This document shows, piece by piece, positions 1 through 8,524 of a stretch of DNA of 64,000 nt. The stretch spans positions 1-64,000 of the forward strand of contig NZ_JAHPRO010000003.1 of NCBI RefSeq assembly GCF_025562455.1, given 5' to 3'. Source of the DNA: Acinetobacter sp. WU_MDCI_Axc73. GTDB lineage: Bacteria > Pseudomonadota > Gammaproteobacteria > Pseudomonadales > Moraxellaceae. The translations under genes were made by a program, and so were the position numbers. Positions within the stretch are counted from its first letter, which is position 1; each line of letters begins with the position of its first letter. The notes beneath the pieces were generated by a model. That model was not told the origin of the DNA, searched no databases, and was given only the letters and a program-made list of their open reading frames with translations.

Positions 1-57
1 GGTGAAGGGGCGAAAGCATCCCTATCAGCGTTTGATTATATTATTCGTAATAGTTAA
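1..57 (+). CDS. ahpF: Alkyl hydroperoxide reductase subunit F, C-terminal end (partial)
   Basis: The window opens inside a gene. Frame 1 reads GEGAKASLSAFDYIIRNS and stops at TAA 55-57. The GEGAKASLSAFDY tail is the conserved C-terminus of AhpF, the FAD flavoprotein that passes electrons from NADH to the peroxiredoxin AhpC for peroxide reduction in the cytoplasm. Only 18 codons are visible, so the start and the catalytic cysteines lie upstream of the window. The call rests on this tail alone, which is distinctive. Confidence 0.8.
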   Translation, partial: GEGAKASLSAFDYIIRNS

Positions 58-188
58 AACGTGTTGTAAAAATCAGAGTAAGCAAAGCAGTTTCGACAGC
101 TTTACTTACTCATTTAACAGCTTTTAAATTTAAAGATATTTATATTTAAATGCTTTCAGATTTAGATTTATTCTAAAATTCATTTTAT

Positions 189-226
189 AGGAACTTGATC
201 CTCTAACAGTCAAGTTCCTTTTTTTA
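189..226 (+). terminator. Rho-independent terminator after ahpF
   Basis: The arms GGAACTTGA (190-198) and TCAAGTTCC (210-218) pair perfectly over 9 bp and are followed by seven Ts. It lies about 130 bases after the ahpF stop. There is no A run on the left side, so it should work on the plus strand only. Confidence 0.85.
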
Positions 227-325
227 GTTTCTCAATTATTTTGAGACAGTAAGTTTTTTCATTGCCGTTAAGCCTCCTTCTATTTTTCTTCCTAAATGAG
301 ACGTTAAAATCACGTATGAAAGACG

Positions 326-571
326 TTAAATATTGAGTTGTTTAAACTTACTCATTAGCTGTGTTTGATCTTCAATATGTGCGGGATCCACTATAATGCA
401 GTTGATCGGACAAACCGCAATACAAGTGGGTTCAGGATAAAATCCGACACATTCTGTACAGCGACTTGCATCAATTTCGTAGATCTTTTTTCCTTCAAAA
501 ATCGCGGTGTTTGGACATTCTGGCAAACACATATCGCAATTAATGCATTCAGATGTGATCAATAAAGCCAT
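326..571 (-). CDS. YfhL-type 2x[4Fe-4S] ferredoxin
   Basis: This 81-aa cytoplasmic electron carrier has two cysteine motifs. The first is CxxCxxCxxxCP (Cys9, 12, 15, 19). The second has the enlarged spacing CxxC-x8-CxxxCP (Cys38, 41, 50, 54) typical of YfhL and Allochromatium-type ferredoxins with low-potential clusters. The gene starts 2 nt after the trhP stop, so the two are almost certainly co-transcribed. TrhP hydroxylates tRNA, and the related RNA hydroxylase RlhA is, as I recall, reported to depend on iron-sulfur assembly and YfhL. A role as electron donor to TrhP is therefore plausible, but it is inferred from position and family only. Confidence 0.9.
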   Translation of the reverse strand: MALLITSECINCDMCLPECPNTAIFEGKKIYEIDASRCTECVGFYPEPTCIAVCPINCIIVDPAHIEDQTQLMSKFKQLNI

Positions 572-573
572 GG

Positions 574-1941
574 TTACTCCGCAGCGTATGCCAAAGCTGA
601 AGATGAAATTTGCTCTGTAGCATGTGGTAGGTTTCGAATCAGGAGTGCATATGTGATATCAATACTCGGATCTAGTGGAATTTCAACCACATGTCCCGAG
701 CCTTTGGCACTTTCGACTCGCTGGCCTTTACTATCCAAAATTTCATTTAGGATAAAACAGAGGTTTCCTTGTGGAGTCATAAGCTCTAAAGCATCGCCGA
801 CATCAAAACGGTTTTTAACATCAATTTTGATATAATTGCCATTGCGTTCCAGAACTTCACCACAAAATTGTTGATAATCAAAATGTGAAGATCCATCAGC
901 ATAATTTTGATAATCGCTATGCACATGACGACGCAAGAAGCCTTCCGTGTAGCCGCGATTTGCTAAACCTTCGAGTAATCTCATTAAACTTGGATCAAAA
1001 GGTTTGCCTGCTAACGCATCATCCATGGCTTTACGATAAATCTGTGCTGTACGTGCACAGTAAAAATAAGATTTGGTACGACCTTCAATTTTTAAAGAGT
1101 GAATGCCCATCTGACTTAAACGTTCTACATGCTGTACCGCACGTAGATCTTTGGAGTTCATAAAATAAGTGCCATGTTCATCTTCCTCAGCAGCAAACAT
1201 TTCTTCATTATTACGTTGTACCAAAACGGGTGGCGTTAAATGAGTTTGATCGTCTTTTGGACGACAACAACTCTGTGTGGACGCGTGTTGTTGGATAGGA
1301 ATCACATCTCCAGTTTCATTTTCTATAGCATCATGAATTTTATATTCCCAACGACAGGCATTGGTACACGCACCCTGATTGGCATCACGTTTATTCATGT
1401 AGCCAGAAAGCAGACAACGGCCCGAATACGCCATACATAATGCCCCATGTACAAACACTTCAAGTTCAATATCTGGAACATGCTTTTGTATTTCCGCAAT
1501 TTCCTCAATGGAAAGTTCGCGTGACAGAATGACACGAGTAAGACCGTAATCTTTCCAGAATTTTACCGTTGCCCAGTTGATTGCATTGGCTTGTACGGAT
1601 AAATGAATTGGCATTTGTGGAAAATGTTCACGAACCAACATGATTAAACCCGCATCAGACATTATCAATGCATCTGGTTTCATGTTGATAATAGGCGCTA
1701 AGTCGGTGATAAAATTTTTGAGTTTACTATTGTGTGGCTGAATATTCACGACCACATAAAACTTTTTGCCTAATGCATGTGCTTCATGAATTCCAATAGC
1801 TAAGTTTTCATGATCAAATTCATTATTACGAACACGTAAACTATAGCGTGGTTGACCTGCGTAAACTGCATCTGCCCCATAGGCAAAAGCATAACGCATA
1901 TTTTTTAGTGATCCAGCAGGAGAGAGCAACTCAATTTTCAT
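574..1941 (-). CDS. trhP: tRNA uridine-34 hydroxylation protein TrhP (peptidase U32 family, YegQ)
   Basis: This is a U32-family protein of 455 aa. It is closely similar to E. coli YegQ/TrhP, which makes 5-hydroxyuridine at the tRNA wobble position with prephenate as a required metabolite. The start MKIELLSPAGSLKNMRYAF matches the E. coli N-terminus, so I chose ATG 1941 over an upstream start at 2004 that would add 21 unmatched residues. The U32 signature is visible as YSGRCLLSGYMNKRDANQG followed by ACTNACRWEY. Conserved cysteines in this part are thought to bind a cluster. HGTYFMNSKDLRAVQHVERL and the SLKIEGRTKS segment also match. Its operon partner is the ferredoxin immediately downstream. 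Confidence 0.92.
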   Translation of the reverse strand: MKIELLSPAGSLKNMRYAFAYGADAVYAGQPRYSLRVRNNEFDHENLAIGIHEAHALGKKFYVVVNIQPHNSKLKNFITDLAPIINMKPDALIMSDAGLIMLVREHFPQMPIHLSVQANAINWATVKFWKDYGLTRVILSRELSIEEIAEIQKHVPDIELEVFVHGALCMAYSGRCLLSGYMNKRDANQGACTNACRWEYKIHDAIENETGDVIPIQQHASTQSCCRPKDDQTHLTPPVLVQRNNEEMFAAEEDEHGTYFMNSKDLRAVQHVERLSQMGIHSLKIEGRTKSYFYCARTAQIYRKAMDDALAGKPFDPSLMRLLEGLANRGYTEGFLRRHVHSDYQNYADGSSHFDYQQFCGEVLERNGNYIKIDVKNRFDVGDALELMTPQGNLCFILNEILDSKGQRVESAKGSGHVVEIPLDPSIDITYALLIRNLPHATEQISSSALAYAAE

Positions 1942-2131
1942 GGTAATTGAAAAGGCATAGTAAATATAGGTGATTATTTTAAAATTACTCAGTGTTTTGC
2001 TCAACCTAGCAAATTAGTCAGGATTTAACGTTCTAAAAATGCATCCGATTGTTCTGTTTTTATTATTGTTGTTGCATTGGTAAGCTTATTAAATATTAGA
2101 TAATGATTGAATAAAACCTGAGGGAATATCC

Positions 2132-2953
2132 ATGAAGATTGCAAATCATCGACAGCCTGTATTTTTTATCTCGCACGGTGGTGGACCATGGCCGTGGATG
2201 CCTGAGTATTTAAATACAGTTTATGCCAATTTAGCCCAATCTTTGGCAAGTCTACTCGATTCTTTGGTCGTCCGACCAAAAGCGATTTTGATGATTTCGG
2301 CACACTGGGAAGCGCCAGAATTTACCGTTCAGACGGCATCGCAACCCGATATGATTTATGATTATGGTGGTTTTCCTGCACATACCTATCAGGTACATTA
2401 TGAATCATCTGGATCACCAGAACTGGCTGCACGTGTTGTGGAGTTGCTAGAACAAGCGAATATTCCAGTGGCGACTGAGACACAACGTGGCTATGATCAC
2501 GGCATGTTTTCGCCAATGCAGATCATCAATCCTGCAGCGGATATTCCAGTGGTACAGTTGTCTTTGAAAAAAGGGCTAAATCCGCAACAACATATCGAGA
2601 TGGGACATGCTTTAGCACAGTTGCGTGATGAAAATGTATTGATTGTGGCGAGTGGACTTAGCTATCACAACTTGCGAATGTTCAATGCTCATGCGGCAGA
2701 GCCTTCACGTATTTTTGATCAATGGCTATTCGAAACGGTGGTTGAGCATTCAGGTCAGGAACGTAATCAACGGCTGAATGACTGGGAGCTTGCGCCATCT
2801 GCACGAATCGCTCATCCACGTGAAGAACATTTGTTGCCGCTGATGGTTGCTGTAGGTGCGGCTGAAAATGAACAAGGCATTCGCAATTACCATGAAGCTG
2901 AGTTTATGGGCGGTTTGTCGGTTTCCAATTTTGCTTTTGGTGAACTAAAATAG
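2132..2953 (+). CDS. DODA-type extradiol aromatic ring-opening dioxygenase (LigB superfamily, YgiD-like)
   Basis: This 273-aa class III extradiol dioxygenase is similar to E. coli YgiD, a 4,5-DOPA dioxygenase. The LigB fold signature is present: SHGGGP with His15, SAHWEAP with His58, YDHGMFSP with His123 and GLSYHN with His179. These are the candidate metal ligands and acid-base residue. The start ATG follows TGAGGGAATATCC, a good Shine-Dalgarno. It stands alone, divergent from trhP. The true substrate cannot be read from sequence. No aromatic catabolism genes lie nearby, so a housekeeping or detoxifying role is as likely as a pathway step. Confidence 0.85.
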   Translation: MKIANHRQPVFFISHGGGPWPWMPEYLNTVYANLAQSLASLLDSLVVRPKAILMISAHWEAPEFTVQTASQPDMIYDYGGFPAHTYQVHYESSGSPELAARVVELLEQANIPVATETQRGYDHGMFSPMQIINPAADIPVVQLSLKKGLNPQQHIEMGHALAQLRDENVLIVASGLSYHNLRMFNAHAAEPSRIFDQWLFETVVEHSGQERNQRLNDWELAPSARIAHPREEHLLPLMVAVGAAENEQGIRNYHEAEFMGGLSVSNFAFGELK

Positions 2954-2978
2954 TTGATGCTGAAAAGAGATAATGCAT

Positions 2979-3010
2979 AAAAAAACTGGATAATTAATCC
3001 AGTTTTTTTA
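2979..3010. terminator. Bidirectional terminator between the dioxygenase gene and gcd
   Basis: CTGGAT and ATCCAG form a stem around AATTA. A run of six As precedes it and seven Ts follow, so it can end both convergent transcripts. Confidence 0.85.
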
Positions 3011-3023
3011 TTTGAAGCACAAT

Positions 3024-5438
3024 TTATTTTCGGTCAGGTAAAGTATAGGCAATAATATAATCGCCGACATCTTTAGAATGACTTGCGCCTCCAGCCGAGA
3101 TCACGACATATTGTTTACCTGTTTTAGGTGACTTATAAATCAGTGGAGCAGCTACGGCTGCAACAGGTAGTTTTGCTTTCCAGACCTCTTTACCCGTTTT
3201 TGAGTCAAGTGCGCGGAGATAATAATCCTGCGTTCCAGCAAAGAATACCAGTCCAGATGCTGTTGAAGTCGGGCCACCAAGTGTTGGCATTCCAAGAGGC
3301 ATAGGCATATGTGATTTAATGCCTAAAGGACCGAGCTGTTCGGCTGTACCCATAGGGACTTCCCACACTACTTTCTTGGTTTTAAGATCAATCGCGGTCA
3401 TCGTTCCAAAAGGTGGCTTATTACATGGCACGCCCAGAGCAGATTGCATAATATCAATTTTTATACCTGCATATGGACCTGCAAATTGGGGACGTACCGT
3501 TCCCATAAATCCAGGTACTTCATCAGTTGATATTTTGTACTTGCTCATATCTTTTTTACGAACCAGAGACATACGAATCGGCATGCGCATATCATTGACG
3601 AAAAGCAAATCACGAGATTCATCAATAGAAATACCGCCCCAGTTAAAACCACCCAACAGACTTGGCCACTCGATATACGGTTTTTCACCCGGTGGAGTAA
3701 ACAGACCATGATATACAGAATCTTTATAGTCGATACGGCAATTTAACTGATCAAAAGTAGAAATACCCCACATGTCTTTTTCACGAAGTGTTTCATTTCC
3801 AATTTGAGGCATGCCTACAGAAAATGGCTGAGTTTTTGAAAGTTTTTCGCCTTCTGCACCACCTGTTACAGTGACTGGACGTTCTTCAACTTTGGTTATA
3901 GGTTGACCTGTTCGACGGTCAAGTACGAAAATTTGTCCTGTTTTTGTGGTTTGAATCAGTGCAGGAACTTTCACCCCTTGATCATTAGTTACGTCGTACA
4001 GAACAGGTTGCGATGGAAGGTCATAGTCCCAGACATCATGATGAACGGTTTGAAATACCCATTGGGTTTTACCAGTAGAAGCATCAACCGCGACAATAGA
4101 TGAACCAAATTTTTCTTTGGTTGCATTACGATCACCACCCCAGTAATCAGGAGGGCCATTTCCTGTTGGTAAATAAACCAGATTTAAAGCTTTGTCATAG
4201 GTTGGAATGGTCCACATGTTTGGGGTCTCAAGGGTAAAGCCATTTTTGGGTTCACCCACTAATTCTGGATTCCCTACATCCCAAGACCATGCGAGTTTTC
4301 CTGTACGAACGTCATAGGCACGTACCACACCCGAAGGTTCACCATGTACGATGTCACGCACCCATCCTCCTAAAATCGCGACATGACCTGCAATTAAAGG
4401 CGTAGAAGTTGGATGATAACGTTTACTTTTTTCAGTTGGCCCCATATCGTGTAAAAGATCAACTTGACCTTTTAAACCAAACTCAGGACACAGTTGTCCA
4501 GTTTTTGCATTTAATGCAATCAGACGACCATCGACAGTTGACGTTAAAATTCGTTGAGGACAAGATTGGATAGAAGGGGAAGATAACTCATTTGCTGTTA
4601 GGTTTTTGTCCAAACTGGCATCATAATAGCCCACACCACGACAAGTAATGTGTTCTGCGGTTTTGGCTTTAGGGTCATATTTCCAAAGAGCCTTACCTGT
4701 CTCGCCATCTATAGCATTAATAATATTGGTGGGTGTACATGAATACAAAGTGCTGCCAATCTGGATGGGAGTATTTTCATCGACACCTACACCTTTTACA
4801 CGGCCTGTATGATACGTCCATGCGACCTGAAGATCTTTTACATTTTCTGGCGTAATTTCAGTATAGGGAGCAAAGCGTGTACCGTTTCCATTACGACCAA
4901 AATATTCCCAATTATCTGGATTTTCAGTAGTTGGTTTGGTTAATTCTGGATTTTGTACAATTTCAACGGGGTTCAGTATTTTTCCGTGCGGGAAAAATGT
5001 TGCGATGAGTGCAGCAATACAGGCTACAAACCCAGCAATACCCATTCTATTTGCTATTTTAATCTGTCCAGATTTGAGACTAATCAGACTATGACTTGCC
5101 CAAAGGCTTAAAACAAAGAGAATTGTCGGAACGACCAAACGTGGAATATATTGCCAAAAATCAAATGATTGAACTTCAATGGTGGCCCATATTAGAGTAG
5201 CAATAAACGTGATAATGGATAGCCAAAATCCCAGTGTTTTTCGAAGTATATATAAAATAGCAATTGCGAGATAAGCAAAACCAGCAATTACATAATAACT
5301 GGAGCCGCCAAGGCTTAAAAGTTTAAACCCTTGAATAATTAGAAATGCAGCAGTAAGAAGAGTGAGAAGAATGAAAAAATAACGATATATTTTCGATCCT
5401 GTTGACTCTACGGAAGGAGGGAGGTCGGTTGTATTCAT
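3024..5438 (-). CDS. gcd: Membrane-bound PQQ-dependent glucose dehydrogenase
   Basis: This 804-aa quinoprotein oxidises D-glucose to gluconolactone in the periplasm and feeds electrons to ubiquinone. The first 150 residues or so contain five predicted membrane helices. The rest is an eight-bladed PQQ beta-propeller containing DENTPIQIGSTLYSCTPTN, NGPPDYWGGDRNATKEKFG, HHDVWDYDLPSQP and the C-terminal VISAGGASHSKDVGDYI. Length matches the Acinetobacter and E. coli enzymes at about 800 aa. No pqq biosynthesis genes lie in the window, so the cofactor must come from elsewhere. It is monocistronic, with its own long upstream region and a bidirectional terminator behind it. Confidence 0.95.
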   Translation of the reverse strand: MNTTDLPPSVESTGSKIYRYFFILLTLLTAAFLIIQGFKLLSLGGSSYYVIAGFAYLAIAILYILRKTLGFWLSIITFIATLIWATIEVQSFDFWQYIPRLVVPTILFVLSLWASHSLISLKSGQIKIANRMGIAGFVACIAALIATFFPHGKILNPVEIVQNPELTKPTTENPDNWEYFGRNGNGTRFAPYTEITPENVKDLQVAWTYHTGRVKGVGVDENTPIQIGSTLYSCTPTNIINAIDGETGKALWKYDPKAKTAEHITCRGVGYYDASLDKNLTANELSSPSIQSCPQRILTSTVDGRLIALNAKTGQLCPEFGLKGQVDLLHDMGPTEKSKRYHPTSTPLIAGHVAILGGWVRDIVHGEPSGVVRAYDVRTGKLAWSWDVGNPELVGEPKNGFTLETPNMWTIPTYDKALNLVYLPTGNGPPDYWGGDRNATKEKFGSSIVAVDASTGKTQWVFQTVHHDVWDYDLPSQPVLYDVTNDQGVKVPALIQTTKTGQIFVLDRRTGQPITKVEERPVTVTGGAEGEKLSKTQPFSVGMPQIGNETLREKDMWGISTFDQLNCRIDYKDSVYHGLFTPPGEKPYIEWPSLLGGFNWGGISIDESRDLLFVNDMRMPIRMSLVRKKDMSKYKISTDEVPGFMGTVRPQFAGPYAGIKIDIMQSALGVPCNKPPFGTMTAIDLKTKKVVWEVPMGTAEQLGPLGIKSHMPMPLGMPTLGGPTSTASGLVFFAGTQDYYLRALDSKTGKEVWKAKLPVAAVAAPLIYKSPKTGKQYVVISAGGASHSKDVGDYIIAYTLPDRK

Positions 5439-5830
5439 ACTTTGCCTATTTTAAATTTCGGCTTAGTTACACAAGCGTACGACTTGAAGCAATCAATTGC
5501 ATCCATTGAATATGCTTATGCAACAAAGTCATGAGATGAAGAGAGGTGTTATTACCAAATTAATTTGTAAGAAAATTAATATTGATTTTATTAGTGTTAA
5601 ATATTCTATCATTAAATCGCAATTAGATAAAAGAACATTCATATTTGTCACATAATTCTCTAATTTTGATAATAGTTAATTTTTCAATATAAAAATATTA
5701 TTGAACACTTTATGAAATAAAATTTACAATCAACCATATGAATATTTAATGATTTTTTTTGGTTTTAAAAAAAAGGCGCCCCAAGTAAGGCACCTTTTTT
5801 ATTTGTCGTACAGATCAATTGTCGTGTTAA
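5439..5830. other. Intergenic region upstream of gcd
   Basis: These 392 bases separate the gcd start from the fpr end, both on the minus strand. They are very AT-rich, particularly 5560-5760. They must hold the gcd promoter, but I see no clear operator. At the left end lies the fpr terminator. No ORF with a usable ribosome binding site was found. Confidence 0.6.
5771..5801 (-). terminator. Terminator after fpr
   Basis: AAAAGGCGCC (5771-5780) pairs with GGCACCTTTT (5789-5798), with one internal mismatch. A runs on one side and Ts on the other allow termination in both directions, mainly for fpr on the minus strand. Confidence 0.75.
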
Positions 5831-6610
5831 TTATTTTTCAACAAATGCACGTTCAATCACGTAATCGCCCAGAACGCCCATACGTGGAGATTCTTTAAGA
5901 CCAGCTTTATCTAAAAGTGCAGCTACATCAGTTAAGAAATGTGGGCTACCGCAAAGCATTGCGCGGTCAGTTTCTGGATTAAATGGCGGTAAACCAATTT
6001 TTTCAAACAATGCACCAGTTTCGATGGCAGTCGTAACACGACCTTCATTTTCAAAGGGTTCGCGTGTCACAGTTGGGTAGTAGATCAATTTGTTTTTGAT
6101 ATCGAGTTCTTCAAACCATTCGTTATTTGGCAATTCATTTAAAATTAAATCTTGATAAGCTAATTCACTAATCCAGCGTGTACCATGAACCAAAATTACT
6201 TTTTCAAATTTTTCGTAAGTTTCAGGATCACGAATCAAAGATAAAAATGGCGCAAGACCTGTACCTGAAGAGAGGAAATACAGGTTTTTACCAGGATTAA
6301 TATCGTCATGTACCAAAGTACCTGTCGGCTTTTTAGAAATCAAAATTTCATCGCCCACTTGTACTTTTTGTAAAATCGAAGTGAGTGGACCGTCTTGAAC
6401 CTTAATTGAGAAAAACTCAAGTTCTTCTTCGTAATTAGCGCTGGCAATTGAGTAGGCACGCATTAATGGTTTGCCATTGACCTCAAGCCCGATCATGACG
6501 AACTGACCGTTTTTAAAACGCAGTGCGGTGTCGCGTGTGGTTTTAAAACTAAAAAGAGTGTCATTCCAGTGGTGAACATGGGTGATGCGTTCAACGTTAA
6601 AAGCAGCCAT
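5831..6610 (-). CDS. fpr: Ferredoxin-NADP(+) reductase
   Basis: This FAD enzyme moves electrons between NADPH and ferredoxin or flavodoxin in the cytoplasm, usually for redox balance and Fe-S cluster upkeep. The 259-aa protein has the FAD-binding motif RAYSIAS and the NADP-binding GTGLAPFLSL. Its C-terminus, GVLGDYVIERAFVEK, is typical of the bacterial subclass found in Pseudomonas and Azotobacter. I chose ATG 6610 (MAAFNVERI), which fits the family N-terminus. A TTG at 6622 would add only four residues. The ferredoxin at 326-571 is a possible partner, but the genes are 5 kb apart and not linked. Confidence 0.93.
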   Translation of the reverse strand: MAAFNVERITHVHHWNDTLFSFKTTRDTALRFKNGQFVMIGLEVNGKPLMRAYSIASANYEEELEFFSIKVQDGPLTSILQKVQVGDEILISKKPTGTLVHDDINPGKNLYFLSSGTGLAPFLSLIRDPETYEKFEKVILVHGTRWISELAYQDLILNELPNNEWFEELDIKNKLIYYPTVTREPFENEGRVTTAIETGALFEKIGLPPFNPETDRAMLCGSPHFLTDVAALLDKAGLKESPRMGVLGDYVIERAFVEK

Positions 6611-6711
6611 TAAAGGTCTCAATCACGATCAAAAGAAAACAGGTTGCTATTCTAATCTAAAATCATTCTCGATAAACTGAATATATTTAATTGTGTTTAT
6701 AAGAAAAAGTG

Positions 6712-7443
6712 ATGATGAACTCTGTAAATTTGCCAATCATCGGCAGCATGCATTCACCTTACCGTGAAAAGTTTGGTATCCCACGTCAACCTAATCTGGT
6801 GCAGGTCGAATCGTATATTGAAATGTATGAACCCTTTAATGACTCATTGGCATTTGAAGGGATCGAGGAATTTAGCCATTTATGGTTGATCTGGCAGTTT
6901 CATGACAATAAACATCAACAGGAGCTTGAAAAATTTCGTCCACAAGTACGCCCACCACGTTTGGGCGGTAATAAAAAAATCGGCGTTTTTGCCACTCGTA
7001 GTATGTATCGACCTGCGCCCATTGGGTTATCCGTGGTGCAATTTAAATCAATTGAAAAAATAGGCAAAGCACTTCGCATTTATATCACAGGCAGTGATTT
7101 ACTGGATGGAACACCTATTTTAGATATTAAACCTTATATCCAATATTCTGACGCCATTGAAAATGCGCAAAGTAGTTATGCACAGCAGGAACCCGCGCGA
7201 AAAAAAGTCGTGTGGACAAAGAACGCCTATGAGCAACGACAAACTTATTTAGATGAGAAAAAACTTACTGCTCAGATTGTGGATGAGCTTGAGCAAGTTT
7301 TGTCTTTAGATCCACGCCCTGCGTATCAGGATGATCCTGATCGGGTTTATAAAATGAAATTTGCTCAGTTTGATATTAGTTTTAAAGTAGGGGATCAGGA
7401 CATTGAAATCATTGAATGTGCCCCATTGCTAGCATCGTTTTAG
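6712..7443 (+). CDS. trmO: tRNA (N6-threonylcarbamoyladenosine(37)-N6)-methyltransferase TrmO
   Basis: This protein of about 243 aa belongs to the TsaA/YaeB family. It uses SAM to N6-methylate t6A at position 37 of certain threonine tRNAs. Family motifs are the N-terminal HSPYREKFGIPRQPNLV, the EFSHLWLIWQFH segment, and GVFATRSMYRPAPIGLSVV, followed by the ITGSDLLDGTPILDIKPY loop. A C-terminal part of about 70 aa contains DPRPAYQ. GTG 6709, ATG 6712 and ATG 6715 are all possible starts, and no Shine-Dalgarno decides between them. Its last 4 bases overlap the end of the convergent diguanylate cyclase gene, with no separate terminator visible. Confidence 0.92.
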   Translation: MMNSVNLPIIGSMHSPYREKFGIPRQPNLVQVESYIEMYEPFNDSLAFEGIEEFSHLWLIWQFHDNKHQQELEKFRPQVRPPRLGGNKKIGVFATRSMYRPAPIGLSVVQFKSIEKIGKALRIYITGSDLLDGTPILDIKPYIQYSDAIENAQSSYAQQEPARKKVVWTKNAYEQRQTYLDEKKLTAQIVDELEQVLSLDPRPAYQDDPDRVYKMKFAQFDISFKVGDQDIEIIECAPLLASF

Positions 7444-8378
7444 TGTGCTTTACACTGTTGCTTATGGATATACATTTGTTGATCGGCGTATTTACATGCG
7501 TTTTCCAGCCCCTGACTTGGATGACGCATGGCATAGCCTATGGCGGCACTGATTTTGGCATCAGCCAAATGCTCAAGCAGGCGTTGTTTTAATTGTTCCA
7601 GATGCTCTTGATCATGGCCGAGTATCAAGATTCCAAATTCATCGCCGCCTAAACGGGCAAGTAAATCTTCCTGACGTAGTGAATTTCTTAAAATGAAAGC
7701 AGCTTGTTCGATAAAACGATCGCCCTCAGCATGCCCCTGTTGATCGTTAATTGCCTTTAAGCCGTTTAAATCAATCATGAAAACAGCAGCAGGATGTCCA
7801 TAAGTTTTACAACGTTCTTCTTCTGTACAAATGAATTGATTCCAGCCGCGGCGGTTATAGACCCCCGTCATGGCATCAATGACCGCTTCGTTTTGCAGAC
7901 GTTCGTGTAAACGAATTTGTTCATTTTCACGGATTTCACGCTGTAAAATATGGCTCAGTAAGTTTCCAAATAATTCAACTAATCCACCATCTTCTATAAT
8001 TGCTTCAGATTTTGGTTCTGGATCAATTGCACATAAGGTACCAAATAGACTGCCATCTTCTTTAATCAGAGGTTGTCCGATATACGCTTTAATATTGACT
8101 TGTTGAGCAATGGGGGCAGAAGCGTAAAGTGGAACGTCTTCGGAACGTGGCGCAATTCGTGGGGCATGACCTTGTACCATATGTGAGCAGAATGAATCTG
8201 CCCAGTTAAAAACGCGGCCAGGTTTGACATCATACCCATGATCTTCAGCCTGTAATACGATCCAATCATTGCCCTCTACACGCGTAATCATCCATAAATC
8301 AAAGCCAAATTTTTGACGTAAAAAATGCAGTACTGCTTGTCCTGCGTCATGAAAGTTTTTAAATGCAATCGAACTCAT
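7440..8378 (-). CDS. GAF-GGDEF diguanylate cyclase
   Basis: This 312-aa soluble protein has an N-terminal GAF sensor domain (about residues 10-150) and a C-terminal GGDEF domain that makes cyclic di-GMP from two GTP. The GGDEF motif is intact at 244-248. An RQED inhibitory I-site lies exactly five residues before it (235-238), which predicts product feedback. There is no membrane segment, so the signal is probably an intracellular small molecule or redox state. The GAF ligand cannot be predicted. It stands alone, and no phosphodiesterase gene lies in the window. Confidence 0.92.
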   Translation of the reverse strand: MSSIAFKNFHDAGQAVLHFLRQKFGFDLWMITRVEGNDWIVLQAEDHGYDVKPGRVFNWADSFCSHMVQGHAPRIAPRSEDVPLYASAPIAQQVNIKAYIGQPLIKEDGSLFGTLCAIDPEPKSEAIIEDGGLVELFGNLLSHILQREIRENEQIRLHERLQNEAVIDAMTGVYNRRGWNQFICTEEERCKTYGHPAAVFMIDLNGLKAINDQQGHAEGDRFIEQAAFILRNSLRQEDLLARLGGDEFGILILGHDQEHLEQLKQRLLEHLADAKISAAIGYAMRHPSQGLENACKYADQQMYIHKQQCKAH

Positions 8379-8524
8379 TTAGCCGCCTATGATCTGGATA
8401 TTTTATTGGTGCTTTTTATGGCACTTTAAAACAATTTTGGGCGGCTGCATATCCTTAATTTAAAGACTAAAAATACATTGCAAATGATCTCTGCTATATT
8501 GTCTAGAGTGTTCGGGGTATAACA

